A model generated the notes under the pieces. That model saw only the letters and a list, made by a program, of their open reading frames with translations. It did no database searches and was not told the DNA's origin. Made by a program: the position numbers and the translations under genes. Shown piece after piece: positions 1-9,090 of a stretch of 64,000 bases of DNA; the first letter of the stretch is position 1; each line of letters starts with the position of its first letter. Origin of the DNA: DATHTS01 sp041940425 (GTDB lineage: Bacteria > Acidobacteriota > Blastocatellia > Pyrinomonadales > Pyrinomonadaceae); the NCBI GenBank assembly GCA_041940425.1, contig JBGTSF010000016.1, positions 6,714 through 70,713 of the forward strand. Reading direction: 5' to 3'.

Positions 1-1
1 A

Positions 2-793
2 CAGGAGAAAGAGATTGCGGATTTTGACCAGTATTCCAGACCTTTTCTGGAAGACACTATCAATAAAGATTTTCAAGATCAAACCAGTCAACAACTCGAA
101 TCCGAACTCGCCAAACTGGAAACCGAAACTCCCCTGAAAGCTCAGCGTTTACAGTGTATTGATGGGGTGATCAAAAAATGGTATTCTCCCGATGCCAGTT
201 TCAAGTTTTGGATGAGCCTTATTTTCGCAATCCTGATTTTACTGGTCATAGTGGGGTTTTTCTGGACTGCGCTTAACGACGAAAAAGTGCGGCAGGCGGT
301 TTTTGCCGGACAGGTCGGCTTACAGTTCATCGCGCTTTTTTCGATTGTTATCGCCATAATTCTTTTCGGCATAACCGGCATTCTCGAAGCCAAGGAACTG
401 GCGGCACTGCTTGGTAGTTTGGCAGGCTATATTCTCGGTCGCACGATGTCGAACCAGCGCAGTAATCATGAAGGCGACGGGAGCGTGCGCGGCGGAGACA
501 ATTCCGGCGGTGGCTTTGCAAGTAAAATCGCCTCTATTAAAATAACGCCTTCAAGCGTTAGTCTCGATACTACAAAAACGAGTGAGAAATTAAAGGCGAC
601 TGTTCGGGACGCATCAGGAAACGAATTAGAGCCGCCTGCCGGGACTCCTGATCTGCAATGGAAGTCGAGTAATACGGCTGTTGCCACTGTTGACAGCAAA
701 GGGATTGTCCAGCGCGTATCAACTGGGGAGGCTGATATTTCAGTTGAATTTAACGGAGTCAAATCGCAAAACTGTAAAGTAACTTGCGCTTAA
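2..793 (+). CDS. Membrane protein with C-terminal Ig-like (BIG2-type) domain, 5' partial
   Basis: The frame is open from the first bases of the window, so the gene starts outside it; the GTG at 167 is internal, because about 55 in-frame charged, Gln/Glu-rich residues precede it. Two hydrophobic helices follow (starting FWMSLIFAILILLVIVGFFW and FIALFSIVIAIILFGITGIL), then a Gly/Asn-rich linker. A C-terminal domain of about 80 residues has the pattern of bacterial Ig-like group 2 domains (ITPSSVSL, then LQWKSSNTAVATVDSKG, then STGEADISV). The likely arrangement is a cytoplasmic N-terminal region, a membrane anchor and a surface Ig domain. No specific partner can be named. The gene ends 45 bp before an inverted repeat. 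Confidence 0.75.
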   Translation, partial: QEKEIADFDQYSRPFLEDTINKDFQDQTSQQLESELAKLETETPLKAQRLQCIDGVIKKWYSPDASFKFWMSLIFAILILLVIVGFFWTALNDEKVRQAVFAGQVGLQFIALFSIVIAIILFGITGILEAKELAALLGSLAGYILGRTMSNQRSNHEGDGSVRGGDNSGGGFASKIASIKITPSSVSLDTTKTSEKLKATVRDASGNELEPPAGTPDLQWKSSNTAVATVDSKGIVQRVSTGEADISVEFNGVKSQNCKVTCA

Positions 794-837
794 TTAGAGG
801 TTAGTGTTTCGCAATTGATGATAAGAAAATAACTTCT

Positions 838-890
838 GAATAGATGAAAGATGATAACTGATAGATTTTATCTTCATCTCTTATCTATTC
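838..890. repeat. Inverted repeat made of 7-nt units between convergent genes
   Basis: The left arm begins GAATAGATGAAAGATGATAA and the right arm ends CTCTTATCTATTC; they pair imperfectly as a hairpin. The left arm reads as successive 7-mers AGATGAA, AGATGAT, AACTGAT. It lies between the convergent ends of the Ig-like gene and pyk, so it could also act as a terminator. It belongs to the same style of element as those at 20927, 38001, 51194 and elsewhere. Confidence 0.7.
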
Positions 891-950
891 CGAATCGTGT
901 TTCTTTATCACAAAATCTGCAACTGCCAATTTGAAAAGGCGATTTCGCGC

Positions 951-2465
951 CTACCTGCGCGGCACGTCTTCGCCGATCGTCCAGACGACGACCGAGCTGG
1001 AAAGTCCCAAGCCGGAAAGCCTGCCCGCCATCATGACGATCGTTTCGCCGCGTTCGACGACTCCGGCTTCGAGCAGAGTTTTTTCGCCCGTTTTGAGCAT
1101 TTCTTCGGTGGTGGTCGAATCGGCGTTGAGCAAGTCCATCATCGTTCCTTCGCCGACTGGCGCGGCGTTGTTCGATGTGCTGAGGTCTTTGTGATAGAAG
1201 GGATTGACGCCCCAGATCAAAGACAATTGATTCCGTGCGTGCTCCGATGTCGTCAGGGCGAACGTCTGCAAGCCCGAACGGAACGAGGAAAGCCTGCGTC
1301 CCATCAGACCGGATTCGGTAAAGACGGCGACTTTGGCGGTCTGTATCTCCTCGGCGGCGTAGGCGGCGGCTTTGCACAGAGCCTGCGAAGTGCGTCCGGT
1401 CGGTTTCTGCGAGAGCTTGATCGGTTTGCGCAGACTGCGCGGTCGGACGGCTTCCGCCGAATCAATGATCCGCGCCATCGTTTCGACCGCTTCGACCGGA
1501 AATTTTCCGGCGGCGGTTTCCGCCGAGAGCATTACCGCGTCCGTTCCGTCCCAGACGGCGTTCGCCACGTCGGACGCTTCGGCGCGTGTCGGGCGCGGGT
1601 TTTCGATCATTGACTGAAGCATCTGCGTTGCCGTAATGACGAATTTGTCGTTGGCGATGGAGTTTTCGATGATGCGTTTTTGATAAACCGGAACGAGTTC
1701 GACGCTCGTCTCCACGCCGAGATCGCCGCGCGCGACCATCAGCCCGTCCGCCGCTTGTATAATTTCATCCAGATTCGTGATCGCTTCCGCTTTTTCGATC
1801 TTCGCCACGAGCAGAGCGCGCCCGAATCTTCTTTTGTTCAAAGCCTTGATGATGTTTTTGACCTCGATGCAGTCTTCCGCCTTTCGCACGAACGACAGCG
1901 CGATGTAATCGGCTTCCTGCGCCATCGCCCAGCCGAGGTCATTGCGGTCTTTATCGGTCAAAGAAGGAATCGGGAGCGGCGTATTCGGCAGGTTTATTCC
2001 CTTGCTTTCGTAAAGAAGTCCGCCCGAAACGACGCGGCAGACGACATCCGTATCTTTTACTTCCTCGACTCTGAGTTCGAGCGAGCCGTCGTCGAGCAGG
2101 ATCGTCGCGCCCGGTTTGACGACTTCGGGCAGTTCCGTGAAGGTCGTCGAAACTTCCCGTTCGTTTCCGACAATATCGCGCGTCGTCAGAGTAAAAAGCG
2201 CGTCGGTTTCGAGCTGGACGGGTTTCTGATCTTCGAGCGAGCGCGTGCGAATCTTCGGTCCGGCGAGATCAACCAGAATGGCAAGCGGTTTATTGAGTTT
2301 TTCCGCCGCCGCGCGCGCCGCTTTGATCGTCCGCGTTTGGTCTTCCTGCGTGCCGTGCGACATATTGATCCTCACGGCGTTGACACCGGCTTGGATAAGC
2401 TGTTCGATCTTTTCCTGCGTGTTCGAAGAAGGTCCGAGGGTGGCTAAAATTTTGGCTCGTCGCAT
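951..2465 (-). CDS. pyk: Pyruvate kinase
   Basis: Converts phosphoenolpyruvate and ADP to pyruvate and ATP, the last step of glycolysis, in the cytoplasm. The 504-residue protein is full length for the family. Visible motifs are the N-terminal KILATLGPSS, the substrate-loop RINMSHGT, GPKIRT, the Mg/PEP region LLVAKIEKAEA followed by MVARGDLGVE, and the signature ATQMLQSMIENPRPTRAE. The C-terminal allosteric domain is present (AVFTESGLMGRRLS; GETIVMMAG). The ATG at 2465 gives the expected N-terminus. The gene stands alone: convergent with the upstream Ig-like gene and followed on its 5' side by a nested palindrome rather than another gene. Confidence 0.97.
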   Translation of the reverse strand: MRRAKILATLGPSSNTQEKIEQLIQAGVNAVRINMSHGTQEDQTRTIKAARAAAEKLNKPLAILVDLAGPKIRTRSLEDQKPVQLETDALFTLTTRDIVGNEREVSTTFTELPEVVKPGATILLDDGSLELRVEEVKDTDVVCRVVSGGLLYESKGINLPNTPLPIPSLTDKDRNDLGWAMAQEADYIALSFVRKAEDCIEVKNIIKALNKRRFGRALLVAKIEKAEAITNLDEIIQAADGLMVARGDLGVETSVELVPVYQKRIIENSIANDKFVITATQMLQSMIENPRPTRAEASDVANAVWDGTDAVMLSAETAAGKFPVEAVETMARIIDSAEAVRPRSLRKPIKLSQKPTGRTSQALCKAAAYAAEEIQTAKVAVFTESGLMGRRLSSFRSGLQTFALTTSEHARNQLSLIWGVNPFYHKDLSTSNNAAPVGEGTMMDLLNADSTTTEEMLKTGEKTLLEAGVVERGETIVMMAGRLSGLGLSSSVVVWTIGEDVPRR

Positions 2466-2544
2466 AATTGGATTCTAATGGTTCGCGTAAAAAAAGATGT
2501 TACATCTTATCTATTTAACTTTCCAATCATTGAAGATTATTTTA

Positions 2545-2815
2545 TTTGCCCGCGAAATACGCGGAAAGCATAAGAAATCGTCCACAGATACACACAGATA
2601 AACACAGATTTTTAAGATTATTTTAAGCACGCCAATAAAAATATATGAGAATGTCGGAACGCCGTCATCCTGACGGCGTTCCGACAACAAACTTTTTTAA
2701 TTTATTTTGCATTGGTGCTTAAGTGATTTTTAAAATCAAAAAATTATCTGTGTTTATCTGTGTGTATCTGTGGACAAATAATTTTCCCCGCATTTCCGCG
2801 CTTTCCGCGGGCAAA
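2545..2815. repeat. Four-layer nested palindromic element
   Basis: This 270-bp gap holds four concentric inverted repeats. The outer arms are near 2545-2570 (TTTGCCCGCGAAATACGCGG) and 2787-2815. Next are perfect 30-bp arms at 2580-2609 and 2746-2775, built of 9-10-nt units ending CACAGAT. A weaker third pair lies at about 2621-2641 and 2700-2722 (TTAAGCAC/GTGCTTAA). The innermost is a perfect 16-bp hairpin at 2652-2667/2671-2686 (TGTCGGAACGCCGTCA) with a 3-nt loop. The layering suggests successive insertion of palindromes into the centre of older ones. No gene is visible. Confidence 0.85.
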
Positions 2816-2821
2816 GTATTT

Positions 2822-3730
2822 TCAATTTTTCTTACTTCTCAAATCTACGGTTTCGATTTCGCCGATGGAAATTCCGCCTTCTTTCGGCAGGGCGTTGTCG
2901 GCGTAGAGTTTCCAGCGGAGTTCGAGATTCCGCGCCTCTTCTTTTATAAAATCTTCACGAAACGGAATTTTCCAGCTCATGGACATATTCCTCAGAAGCG
3001 GAAAATTCGATTTGAAATTTTCGTCGCCGAATTCCTGATTGAGATTAAAAAGCCTCTGGCGATAATATTTTCCGCCGTCGGTCAGGCTGATCTTGTTTTT
3101 TATTTCTCTTAAAAGAACGGTCGGCACGTCCAGAAGACACGCGACATACTGCGCGAATGCCGAACCTTGATTCCGCGCTTTGACGGTTAAGCTCCAGCCG
3201 TTTTCGTCGGAAACTTCGAGCAAGAAATTCAGATGTATATCGGGTGTTTGCTCGCGGAAAATAACGTCGCGCACTTCGTAATCTTCCATCGGCACGCTTT
3301 GGAAATTAAAACGCTTGTAGTAGCGGTGATCCGAAGCCTGATGCGCCGTGTTGCTCTGCGGAATCTCGATAACGTAGGCGGCATCCGCATCGCCCGAACT
3401 CAGAGCGACCGAGTGAATCACGATGCCGTCAATGCGCGGACGGATCGCGTTGATGATCTGCTCGACCCATTCGCGCGGAAATTCGTTGCGGTTGACGGGC
3501 GTGATCTTTTCCGGCAGATGACGCTTGTCGGGTGCGGAATGCTCGCAGATGCCGTAGATCAAAGTTCCGCCCGCCGCGTTCGCCATCGCCGAAACGTCCT
3601 TCGTGATTTCCTTTTTTCGATACTCGCCGCGGTCGAGAGCTTCGGCGGATTTGTATTCGAGCGTGAGCGATTCTTCGATTCCGCTTTCGATAAGTTTTTG
3701 CAAACGCGATTCGTTCCAGATTTTTGCCAT
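2822..3730 (-). CDS. AlbA_2/Schlafen-type putative DNA-binding protein
   Basis: The N-terminal third matches the AlbA_2 (formerly AAA_4) domain: ESLTLEYKSAE followed by MANAAGGTLIYGI. This fold is found in Schlafen-like and transcriptional-regulator proteins that bind nucleic acid and sometimes nucleotide. A middle segment (HRYYKRFNFQSVPMEDYEVRD) is also typical of the family. The C-terminal 130 residues, starting DIHLNFLLEVSDENG, form a beta-rich module seen in AlbA_2 proteins with sensor roles. I chose the ATG at 3730 (MAKIWNESRLQ); a longer frame to 3790 adds 20 residues without family resemblance. It is a lone gene, flanked by the nested repeat and a divergent DUF1800 gene. Its regulatory target is unknown. 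Confidence 0.8.
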   Translation of the reverse strand: MAKIWNESRLQKLIESGIEESLTLEYKSAEALDRGEYRKKEITKDVSAMANAAGGTLIYGICEHSAPDKRHLPEKITPVNRNEFPREWVEQIINAIRPRIDGIVIHSVALSSGDADAAYVIEIPQSNTAHQASDHRYYKRFNFQSVPMEDYEVRDVIFREQTPDIHLNFLLEVSDENGWSLTVKARNQGSAFAQYVACLLDVPTVLLREIKNKISLTDGGKYYRQRLFNLNQEFGDENFKSNFPLLRNMSMSWKIPFREDFIKEEARNLELRWKLYADNALPKEGGISIGEIETVDLRSKKN

Positions 3731-3941
3731 CGGCTTTATTTTAGCTTTCTTTTGAAAATCCATAAATGCCGAGTTATCCGGTTTTAACAACCCGCAGTCG
3801 AAAAAAGTTTGTTATTTTGCGAATTATAATCTATAAATAAAGTCATCAAATTTTTGAAAAATCATACTTTGCGATTTTGTCGGCAGTTCGGACATTAATC
3901 CAGATCATCATTCAACCGAAAATAAAGGGAGTAATTTGATT

Positions 3942-6128
3942 ATGAAATGTGAGAGTTCTCCTGTGTTCCGGCTTTCATTGAAAATCTTTTCAGTCATTTT
4001 ATTGTTTTCACTTCCGGCATTTGCCGAACAAGACCCGAACCCGAATTCACCTTCGCCGATTCTCATCAGCGAACCGGATTCGACCCGCGCTCTGACGAAT
4101 CTTCCGGTGAAATTAAAAACAAAAAACAAATTCACCGACGCTCTTAACTTCAACTCGAAGGCGACGCTGTATGTAACCAACGTGGATTTATTAAACGGCG
4201 AAGGCGCGAATGCTTTTCGCGTTTACGCCGAAGACGAGCGGGGCAGAATCTACCGTTTTCCGGTTCTGGATTTAGAACCGCTGAAAGATAAGGATTGGAT
4301 TTACGCGCTGACCGTTCTTTTGCGCGACGAAAGCGGATTCCGCGAACAACCGCCGACCGAAAGCGACTTTTTGATAAGCGTTGCGTGGCGCGGTCTGGTA
4401 AGCAATCAGGTCAAACTCGCAGTCGGCAGAACGGGCGGAAAGACCGCCGAAGACAAATCGGCACAGCCGACTCCTTTAAAGATGTTTCTGCAAAAACCCG
4501 TCTTCGAATCCGAATCCGATTACGCCGGCTACAGGTATTCGGGCGACCGCAAACGTTTTATGGAGCAGGCGACGTTCGGACCGACCGAAGTTTTAGACCA
4601 GCGTCTGCGGCGCATCGGTTTGCTGATTTGGTTGAACGAACAATTCGACGCGCCGTATCCGAGCGCGAATAATCCGTATCCCGATCTCGAACTTCGTTCG
4701 AGCATACAGGTCGTCGGCTGTTCGATCTATCTGCCGGACGAAGAACGCCGCATCTGCGACCGCGATTATTACTCGATGTATCCTCTGCAAAATTGGTTTT
4801 TCCGCGAAGCTCTCTACGGCGATGCCCAGCTTCGCCACCGCGTCGCGTGGGCGTTGAGCCAAATTTGGGTGATCGCGGGCGGGAAAACCCAGCAGTCGAG
4901 CCATATGATCGCCTATCACAAGGTTCTTTCAAGAAACGCTTTCGGAAATTACCGCGATCTGATGCGGGAAATGACGCTCAATCCGGGAATGGGAAATTAT
5001 CTCGATATGGTGCGAAGCGGCGCGTTCAGCCCGAATGAAAATTACGCCCGCGAACTACTCCAGCTTTTTTCCATCGGTTTGTTTATGCTCAATCAGGACG
5101 GCACTCTCCAGTTAGACCAGAACGGTCAGCCGATCCCGACCTACAATCAAGAAACGGTCAATAATTTTTCAAAAGTTTTTACGGGCTGGACGTATTGCAA
5201 TGACGGAAATAATCCGGCTTGCCCGTCCGCCGCGCCCGGACTGCTCAATTACAAAGACCCGATGATCTTGAATCAGGATGATCATCACACGGGCGCGAAA
5301 ACTCTTCTGAATTATCCAAACGCCGTTCACCGAGAAATTCCCGCCGGACAGAACGGCAATACGGATTTGACTCAGGCTCTGGACAATGTTTTTCATCATC
5401 CGAACGTCGCGCCGTTCGTTTCCCGAAGGCTGATCCAGCATCTCGTAACGAGCGATCCTTCGCCCGCCTACATCGGTCGCGTCGCCGCCGTTTTCAACAA
5501 TAACGGCGCGGGAGTCAGAGGCGATTTGAGAGCGGTCGTGAGGGCGATCCTGATTGACCCGGAAGCGCGCGGTGATAAGAAAACCGATCCGTTTTACGGC
5601 AAACTGCGCGAGCCTGTCCAGTATGCGACAAATCTTCTGCGGCATTTCGACGTGCGTTCGGCTGACCGCGCGCAGTTGAGCGACGGCGTGATAACATCTC
5701 TGCCCGTTTTGATGGGACAAAATCCGTTTAATTCGAACACCGTTTTTAATTATTATCCGCCCGATTACATTGTTCCGCGAACGACGCTGAACGCGCCCGA
5801 ATTCGGCGTGATGACGACGACGACCGCGATTGCCCGGACGAACGTCTGCACGACGCTGATCTACGGCACGATTCCCGTCGGTCAGGACATCCCGCTCGGA
5901 ACTTCAATTGACTTTAATTATTTGACACAGCTTGCCGCTGCCGATTCATCCGGCAATCGTCTGATGGATGAATTGAGCAGAAAATTAATGCACGGCACGA
6001 TGTCCGCTCCGACACGCGAAAGAATTTTATCGGTCGTAACATTGATTCCGTTTCTTCAGACAAAAACACGCGCTCAGACGGCTTTGTTTTTGACGGCAAG
6101 TTCTTCGCAATATCAGATTCAGAGGTAA
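3942..6128 (+). CDS. DUF1800 family exported protein
   Basis: An N-terminal hydrophobic signal (LKIFSVILLFSLPAFAEQ) indicates export. A beta-rich segment covers roughly residues 25-170. The DUF1800 domain follows, with hallmark stretches FMEQATFGPTEVL, HRVAWALSQIWVI, NPGMGNYLDMV and NENYARELLQLFSIGL. The DUF1501 gene starts 4 bp downstream; this pairing is recurrent in Planctomycetes, Acidobacteria and Bacteroidetes and suggests joint function at the cell surface, but the biochemistry is not established. The start is the ATG at 3942 behind AAAGGGAG; a TTG at 3936 is the alternative. About 210 bp upstream contain a TATAAT at 3825-3830 but no convincing -35 box. Confidence 0.88.
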   Translation: MKCESSPVFRLSLKIFSVILLFSLPAFAEQDPNPNSPSPILISEPDSTRALTNLPVKLKTKNKFTDALNFNSKATLYVTNVDLLNGEGANAFRVYAEDERGRIYRFPVLDLEPLKDKDWIYALTVLLRDESGFREQPPTESDFLISVAWRGLVSNQVKLAVGRTGGKTAEDKSAQPTPLKMFLQKPVFESESDYAGYRYSGDRKRFMEQATFGPTEVLDQRLRRIGLLIWLNEQFDAPYPSANNPYPDLELRSSIQVVGCSIYLPDEERRICDRDYYSMYPLQNWFFREALYGDAQLRHRVAWALSQIWVIAGGKTQQSSHMIAYHKVLSRNAFGNYRDLMREMTLNPGMGNYLDMVRSGAFSPNENYARELLQLFSIGLFMLNQDGTLQLDQNGQPIPTYNQETVNNFSKVFTGWTYCNDGNNPACPSAAPGLLNYKDPMILNQDDHHTGAKTLLNYPNAVHREIPAGQNGNTDLTQALDNVFHHPNVAPFVSRRLIQHLVTSDPSPAYIGRVAAVFNNNGAGVRGDLRAVVRAILIDPEARGDKKTDPFYGKLREPVQYATNLLRHFDVRSADRAQLSDGVITSLPVLMGQNPFNSNTVFNYYPPDYIVPRTTLNAPEFGVMTTTTAIARTNVCTTLIYGTIPVGQDIPLGTSIDFNYLTQLAAADSSGNRLMDELSRKLMHGTMSAPTRERILSVVTLIPFLQTKTRAQTALFLTASSSQYQIQR

Positions 6129-6132
6129 AAAA

Positions 6133-7608
6133 ATGAAACATACGAGACGGGAATTTTTGAAAAAATCGGGCTGTGCGTTGGGAATGACGGCGTTGGCTGG
6201 CGCGTTTGAACATTTCGGTTTGATGAGCGCGTTGGCGCAGAGTAAAACGGCACAAAACGCATCGTCCGGCGGAAATTATAAAGCACTGGTCTGCGTTTTT
6301 CTCGAAGGCGGAAACGACGGCAACAACACGATCATTCCGAATCATAACGATAAAACTTTGAGCAATTACTCGGTTTACCACGCGGCGCGCGCGCCTTACG
6401 GTTTGGCAATCGCGCAAAATACGCTTCTGCCCTTCACTGTGCCGCGCATGGGAAATTTGAGTTACGGTTTTCATCCGTCTCTGGGCGCGGTTCAGAACGG
6501 TGTCAACAACGGAATTTACGAACTGTGGGCGCAGAGAAAAATGGCGGTCGTCGCCAATTGCGGTTCGCTTGTTCAGCCGATGACCAAAACGCAGTTTGAA
6601 AACAACACCGTCCCGAAACCGTTTCAGCTTTATTCGCATCTCGATCAAATTATGCAGTCGCATACGAGCCGCGCCGATGTCGCCGTCTTTAGCGGTTGGG
6701 GCGGAAAGATGTCGGACAGAATGACCGACACGAATAACCCGAACGGTCTGATCCCGATGATCACGTCCGTCAGCGGCGCACAGCTTTTTACCGCCGGACA
6801 AGCCACGGTCGCGCTCGAAATAGCCGATGCCGAAACGCCGCTCAATCAGGTTTTTAAACCGACCGGATTCGGGAGCGACGGCATTTCACAGGCGCGGCTG
6901 TCCGCTTATAATCAGCTCCGAAGAAACGATCTGGATTTGCGTCTGGTGGCGGCGGCAAGCGCGGTTACCGATCAGGCGATACAGGCAAACAACGCGCTCG
7001 TGTCATATCAGGAAGTTACCGTTCCGTTTCCGAATACGGACATCGGAAACCAGTTAAAACAAGTCGCCCGGCTGATCAAAAAACGCGGCGATCTGAATGT
7101 CCAGAGACAGATTTTCTATTGTCAGCTCAACGGCTTCGACACGCACGACAAACAGGTCGGCGATCATAGCCGTCTGCTCGCCGAATTCAGTCAGGCGGTT
7201 CGCGCGTTTTACGACGAGATGGTCGTGCAGGGCGTTTCGAATAATGTAACGACCTTTACGATGTCGGATTTCGGGCGCACATTCAACCCGGCGGGAACGG
7301 GCGCGACGGTCGGTTCGGATCACGCCTGGGGAAATCACCTGTTCGTCCTCGGCGGCGCGATTCTCGGCGGCGATTTCTATGGCGGCAACACGCCGAACGG
7401 AACGCCCTATCCGACGCTTCAATTCGACGGTCCCGACGATGCCGATTCCGGCTCGACCGCGCGCGGACGCTGGATTCCGACAACTTCGGTCGAACAATAC
7501 GCCGCGACTCTGGCGCGTTGGTTCGGACTTTCGGATGCGGATATGCCGGCGGTTTTCCCGAATATCGGCAATTTCGCCAACACGAATCTCGGATTTATGC
7601 AGTTATAG
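6133..7608 (+). CDS. DUF1501 family protein with Tat signal
   Basis: DUF1501 proteins belong to the alkaline-phosphatase/sulfatase-like superfamily; their substrate is unknown. The N-terminus KHTRREFLKKSGCALGMTAL is a twin-arginine signal, so the protein is probably exported folded. Characteristic stretches are VCVFLEGGNDGNNTIIP, NGFDTHDKQVGDHSRLLAEF and TMSDFGRTFNPAGTGATVGS followed by DHAWGNHLFVLGG, with the conserved Asp/His residues of the fold. The 491-residue length is normal for the family. It is cotranscribed with the DUF1800 gene (4-bp gap; its ribosome site AGAGGTAAAA overlaps the upstream stop). It is convergent with the ankyrin gene. Confidence 0.9.
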   Translation: MKHTRREFLKKSGCALGMTALAGAFEHFGLMSALAQSKTAQNASSGGNYKALVCVFLEGGNDGNNTIIPNHNDKTLSNYSVYHAARAPYGLAIAQNTLLPFTVPRMGNLSYGFHPSLGAVQNGVNNGIYELWAQRKMAVVANCGSLVQPMTKTQFENNTVPKPFQLYSHLDQIMQSHTSRADVAVFSGWGGKMSDRMTDTNNPNGLIPMITSVSGAQLFTAGQATVALEIADAETPLNQVFKPTGFGSDGISQARLSAYNQLRRNDLDLRLVAAASAVTDQAIQANNALVSYQEVTVPFPNTDIGNQLKQVARLIKKRGDLNVQRQIFYCQLNGFDTHDKQVGDHSRLLAEFSQAVRAFYDEMVVQGVSNNVTTFTMSDFGRTFNPAGTGATVGSDHAWGNHLFVLGGAILGGDFYGGNTPNGTPYPTLQFDGPDDADSGSTARGRWIPTTSVEQYAATLARWFGLSDADMPAVFPNIGNFANTNLGFMQL

Positions 7609-7662
7609 AAAAATTTAATTTAGCTGTTGATTGAAAGTTTGTTTTTTCGGCGTTTGGAAATT

Positions 7663-9048
7663 CTACTCTTTTGCGCCCGCTTGAACCAAAAGTTCCAGAA
7701 CATCCTTATAATGTTGAAAACTGGATTGCTTATAATCATCTTTTGTATATCGTTTTTCTTCTTCTTTCAGATAGTTCAAAGCGGTGAAACCTCTATCGTC
7801 TTTGTGGTTCACCTCCGCGCCGTGTTCGATCAAAAATCTTACGACCGCCGTTCGTGTTTTATATGACAAAAGTCTTACTGCCTTGATAAGCGCATTTTCT
7901 CCAAAATTGCTTTTACCATTAACATCAACTCCAAATCCTAAAAGCACTTTGAATAATTTTTCGTCCATTGTCCGGCGATTATCAATAAAGTCAATTAAGA
8001 GAGTATGACCGTAAGAATCTTCTTTTTGGGTAAGGTCTAAACCGGCGTTTTTTAAAACATCGAGAATTTGAATCTTTTCATCCGTTTTCGGATTGTCGCG
8101 CCAGAAGTAATTGCCGTTCGGACCAAGTAAGGCGAGAAATGCGGCGTTTCTTCCGTAGGAAGTTTTTGCCTTGATGTCTGCGCCGGATGAAAGCAGTAAT
8201 TTTACGGCTTCCGAATTTCCGAAAGCCGCCGCCGTCATCAACGGCGTTTCGCCTCTTTCATTTTTAGCGTTTACGTCCGCTTTTGCGTCAACTATCGTTT
8301 TTATAGTTTCAAAACAACCTTGTTTGATCGCCAAATGCAAAGCCGTATCGCCATTCGAGCCTTTTGCGTTGATGTCTATATTCTGCGAAATAAAATTTTT
8401 TACCGAATCGTTTTCACCGCGATAAGCGGCGGCGAGAAACTTTTCTTCCTTCGTGTTTTCCGGCGGATACGGAAATTTTATGAAATTATTGAAACACGGC
8501 GAAACCGTTTTTTGACCGATAATCATAGCCGCAAGAATATTTGCGGCTTTGCGGACAAATTCAAATTCGGTGTCAGGCGCAAACCAGATATAATCCGGTC
8601 CTTTTTTATCTTTGCCGGTGCGCGGGAAATCCGAGTATAAACTCACATAGATATTTTCTTTGACAAAACTTATTTCTACTCTCTCTGCCGTTTCAGCCGT
8701 GAGAGATTTATCCCCGATTGTCGGCAGTTCTCTGGTTCGCGGCATAATCGAGCGCATATAAAAAAAACGTTCCAGATCACTTACGGCTTTAGCGTTGGAT
8801 TCAAAAAGGCGGACGTTAATTATTAGTTTTCTCTCACCATTTTTTAACAGAGCTTCAAATGCCGGAGTTCCGCCCGAATGGATATTCATATTGAAAATCT
8901 GCGGTGTATCCGATTTCCAATCGGGAAAATTCTGACTGAAGGCAAAAGCCATTTGTTCATCCAGAGTTTGATACGTTTGCGCTTCGGATGAAAAGGAAAA
9001 AATGTGACAGAAAACTAAAACGGTCGTTATTAGAAGTAAATTTTTCAT
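7663..9048 (-). CDS. Exported ankyrin-repeat protein
   Basis: A signal peptide covers residues 1-24 (LLLITTVLVFCHIFSFSSEA). The first half, to about residue 170, is a non-repeat domain I do not recognise. From about residue 195 come at least five ankyrin repeats, for example GDTALHLAIKQGCFETIKTI, RGETPLMTAAAFGNSEAVKL and ENALIKAVRLLS, ending with RGFTALNYL. Ankyrin repeats mediate protein-protein binding; a periplasmic or surface partner is likely but unknown. It is the last gene of a same-strand run after GH15 and RDD genes (42-bp gap) and converges on the DUF1501 gene. Confidence 0.85.
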   Translation of the reverse strand: MKNLLLITTVLVFCHIFSFSSEAQTYQTLDEQMAFAFSQNFPDWKSDTPQIFNMNIHSGGTPAFEALLKNGERKLIINVRLFESNAKAVSDLERFFYMRSIMPRTRELPTIGDKSLTAETAERVEISFVKENIYVSLYSDFPRTGKDKKGPDYIWFAPDTEFEFVRKAANILAAMIIGQKTVSPCFNNFIKFPYPPENTKEEKFLAAAYRGENDSVKNFISQNIDINAKGSNGDTALHLAIKQGCFETIKTIVDAKADVNAKNERGETPLMTAAAFGNSEAVKLLLSSGADIKAKTSYGRNAAFLALLGPNGNYFWRDNPKTDEKIQILDVLKNAGLDLTQKEDSYGHTLLIDFIDNRRTMDEKLFKVLLGFGVDVNGKSNFGENALIKAVRLLSYKTRTAVVRFLIEHGAEVNHKDDRGFTALNYLKEEEKRYTKDDYKQSSFQHYKDVLELLVQAGAKE

Positions 9049-9090
9049 TTTTCCAGTATTTAAAAATTCAGATTCAACCTTTTTGATGAT

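Noticed and set aside
1680..2447. A 255-codon open frame antisense to pyk
   Set aside because: Arg/Phe-rich shadow composition with no domain pattern; pyk on the other strand is unmistakable.
5914..6801. A 295-codon open frame antisense to the DUF1800/DUF1501 junction
   Set aside because: Spans the junction of two clear genes on the other strand and has no recognisable motif.
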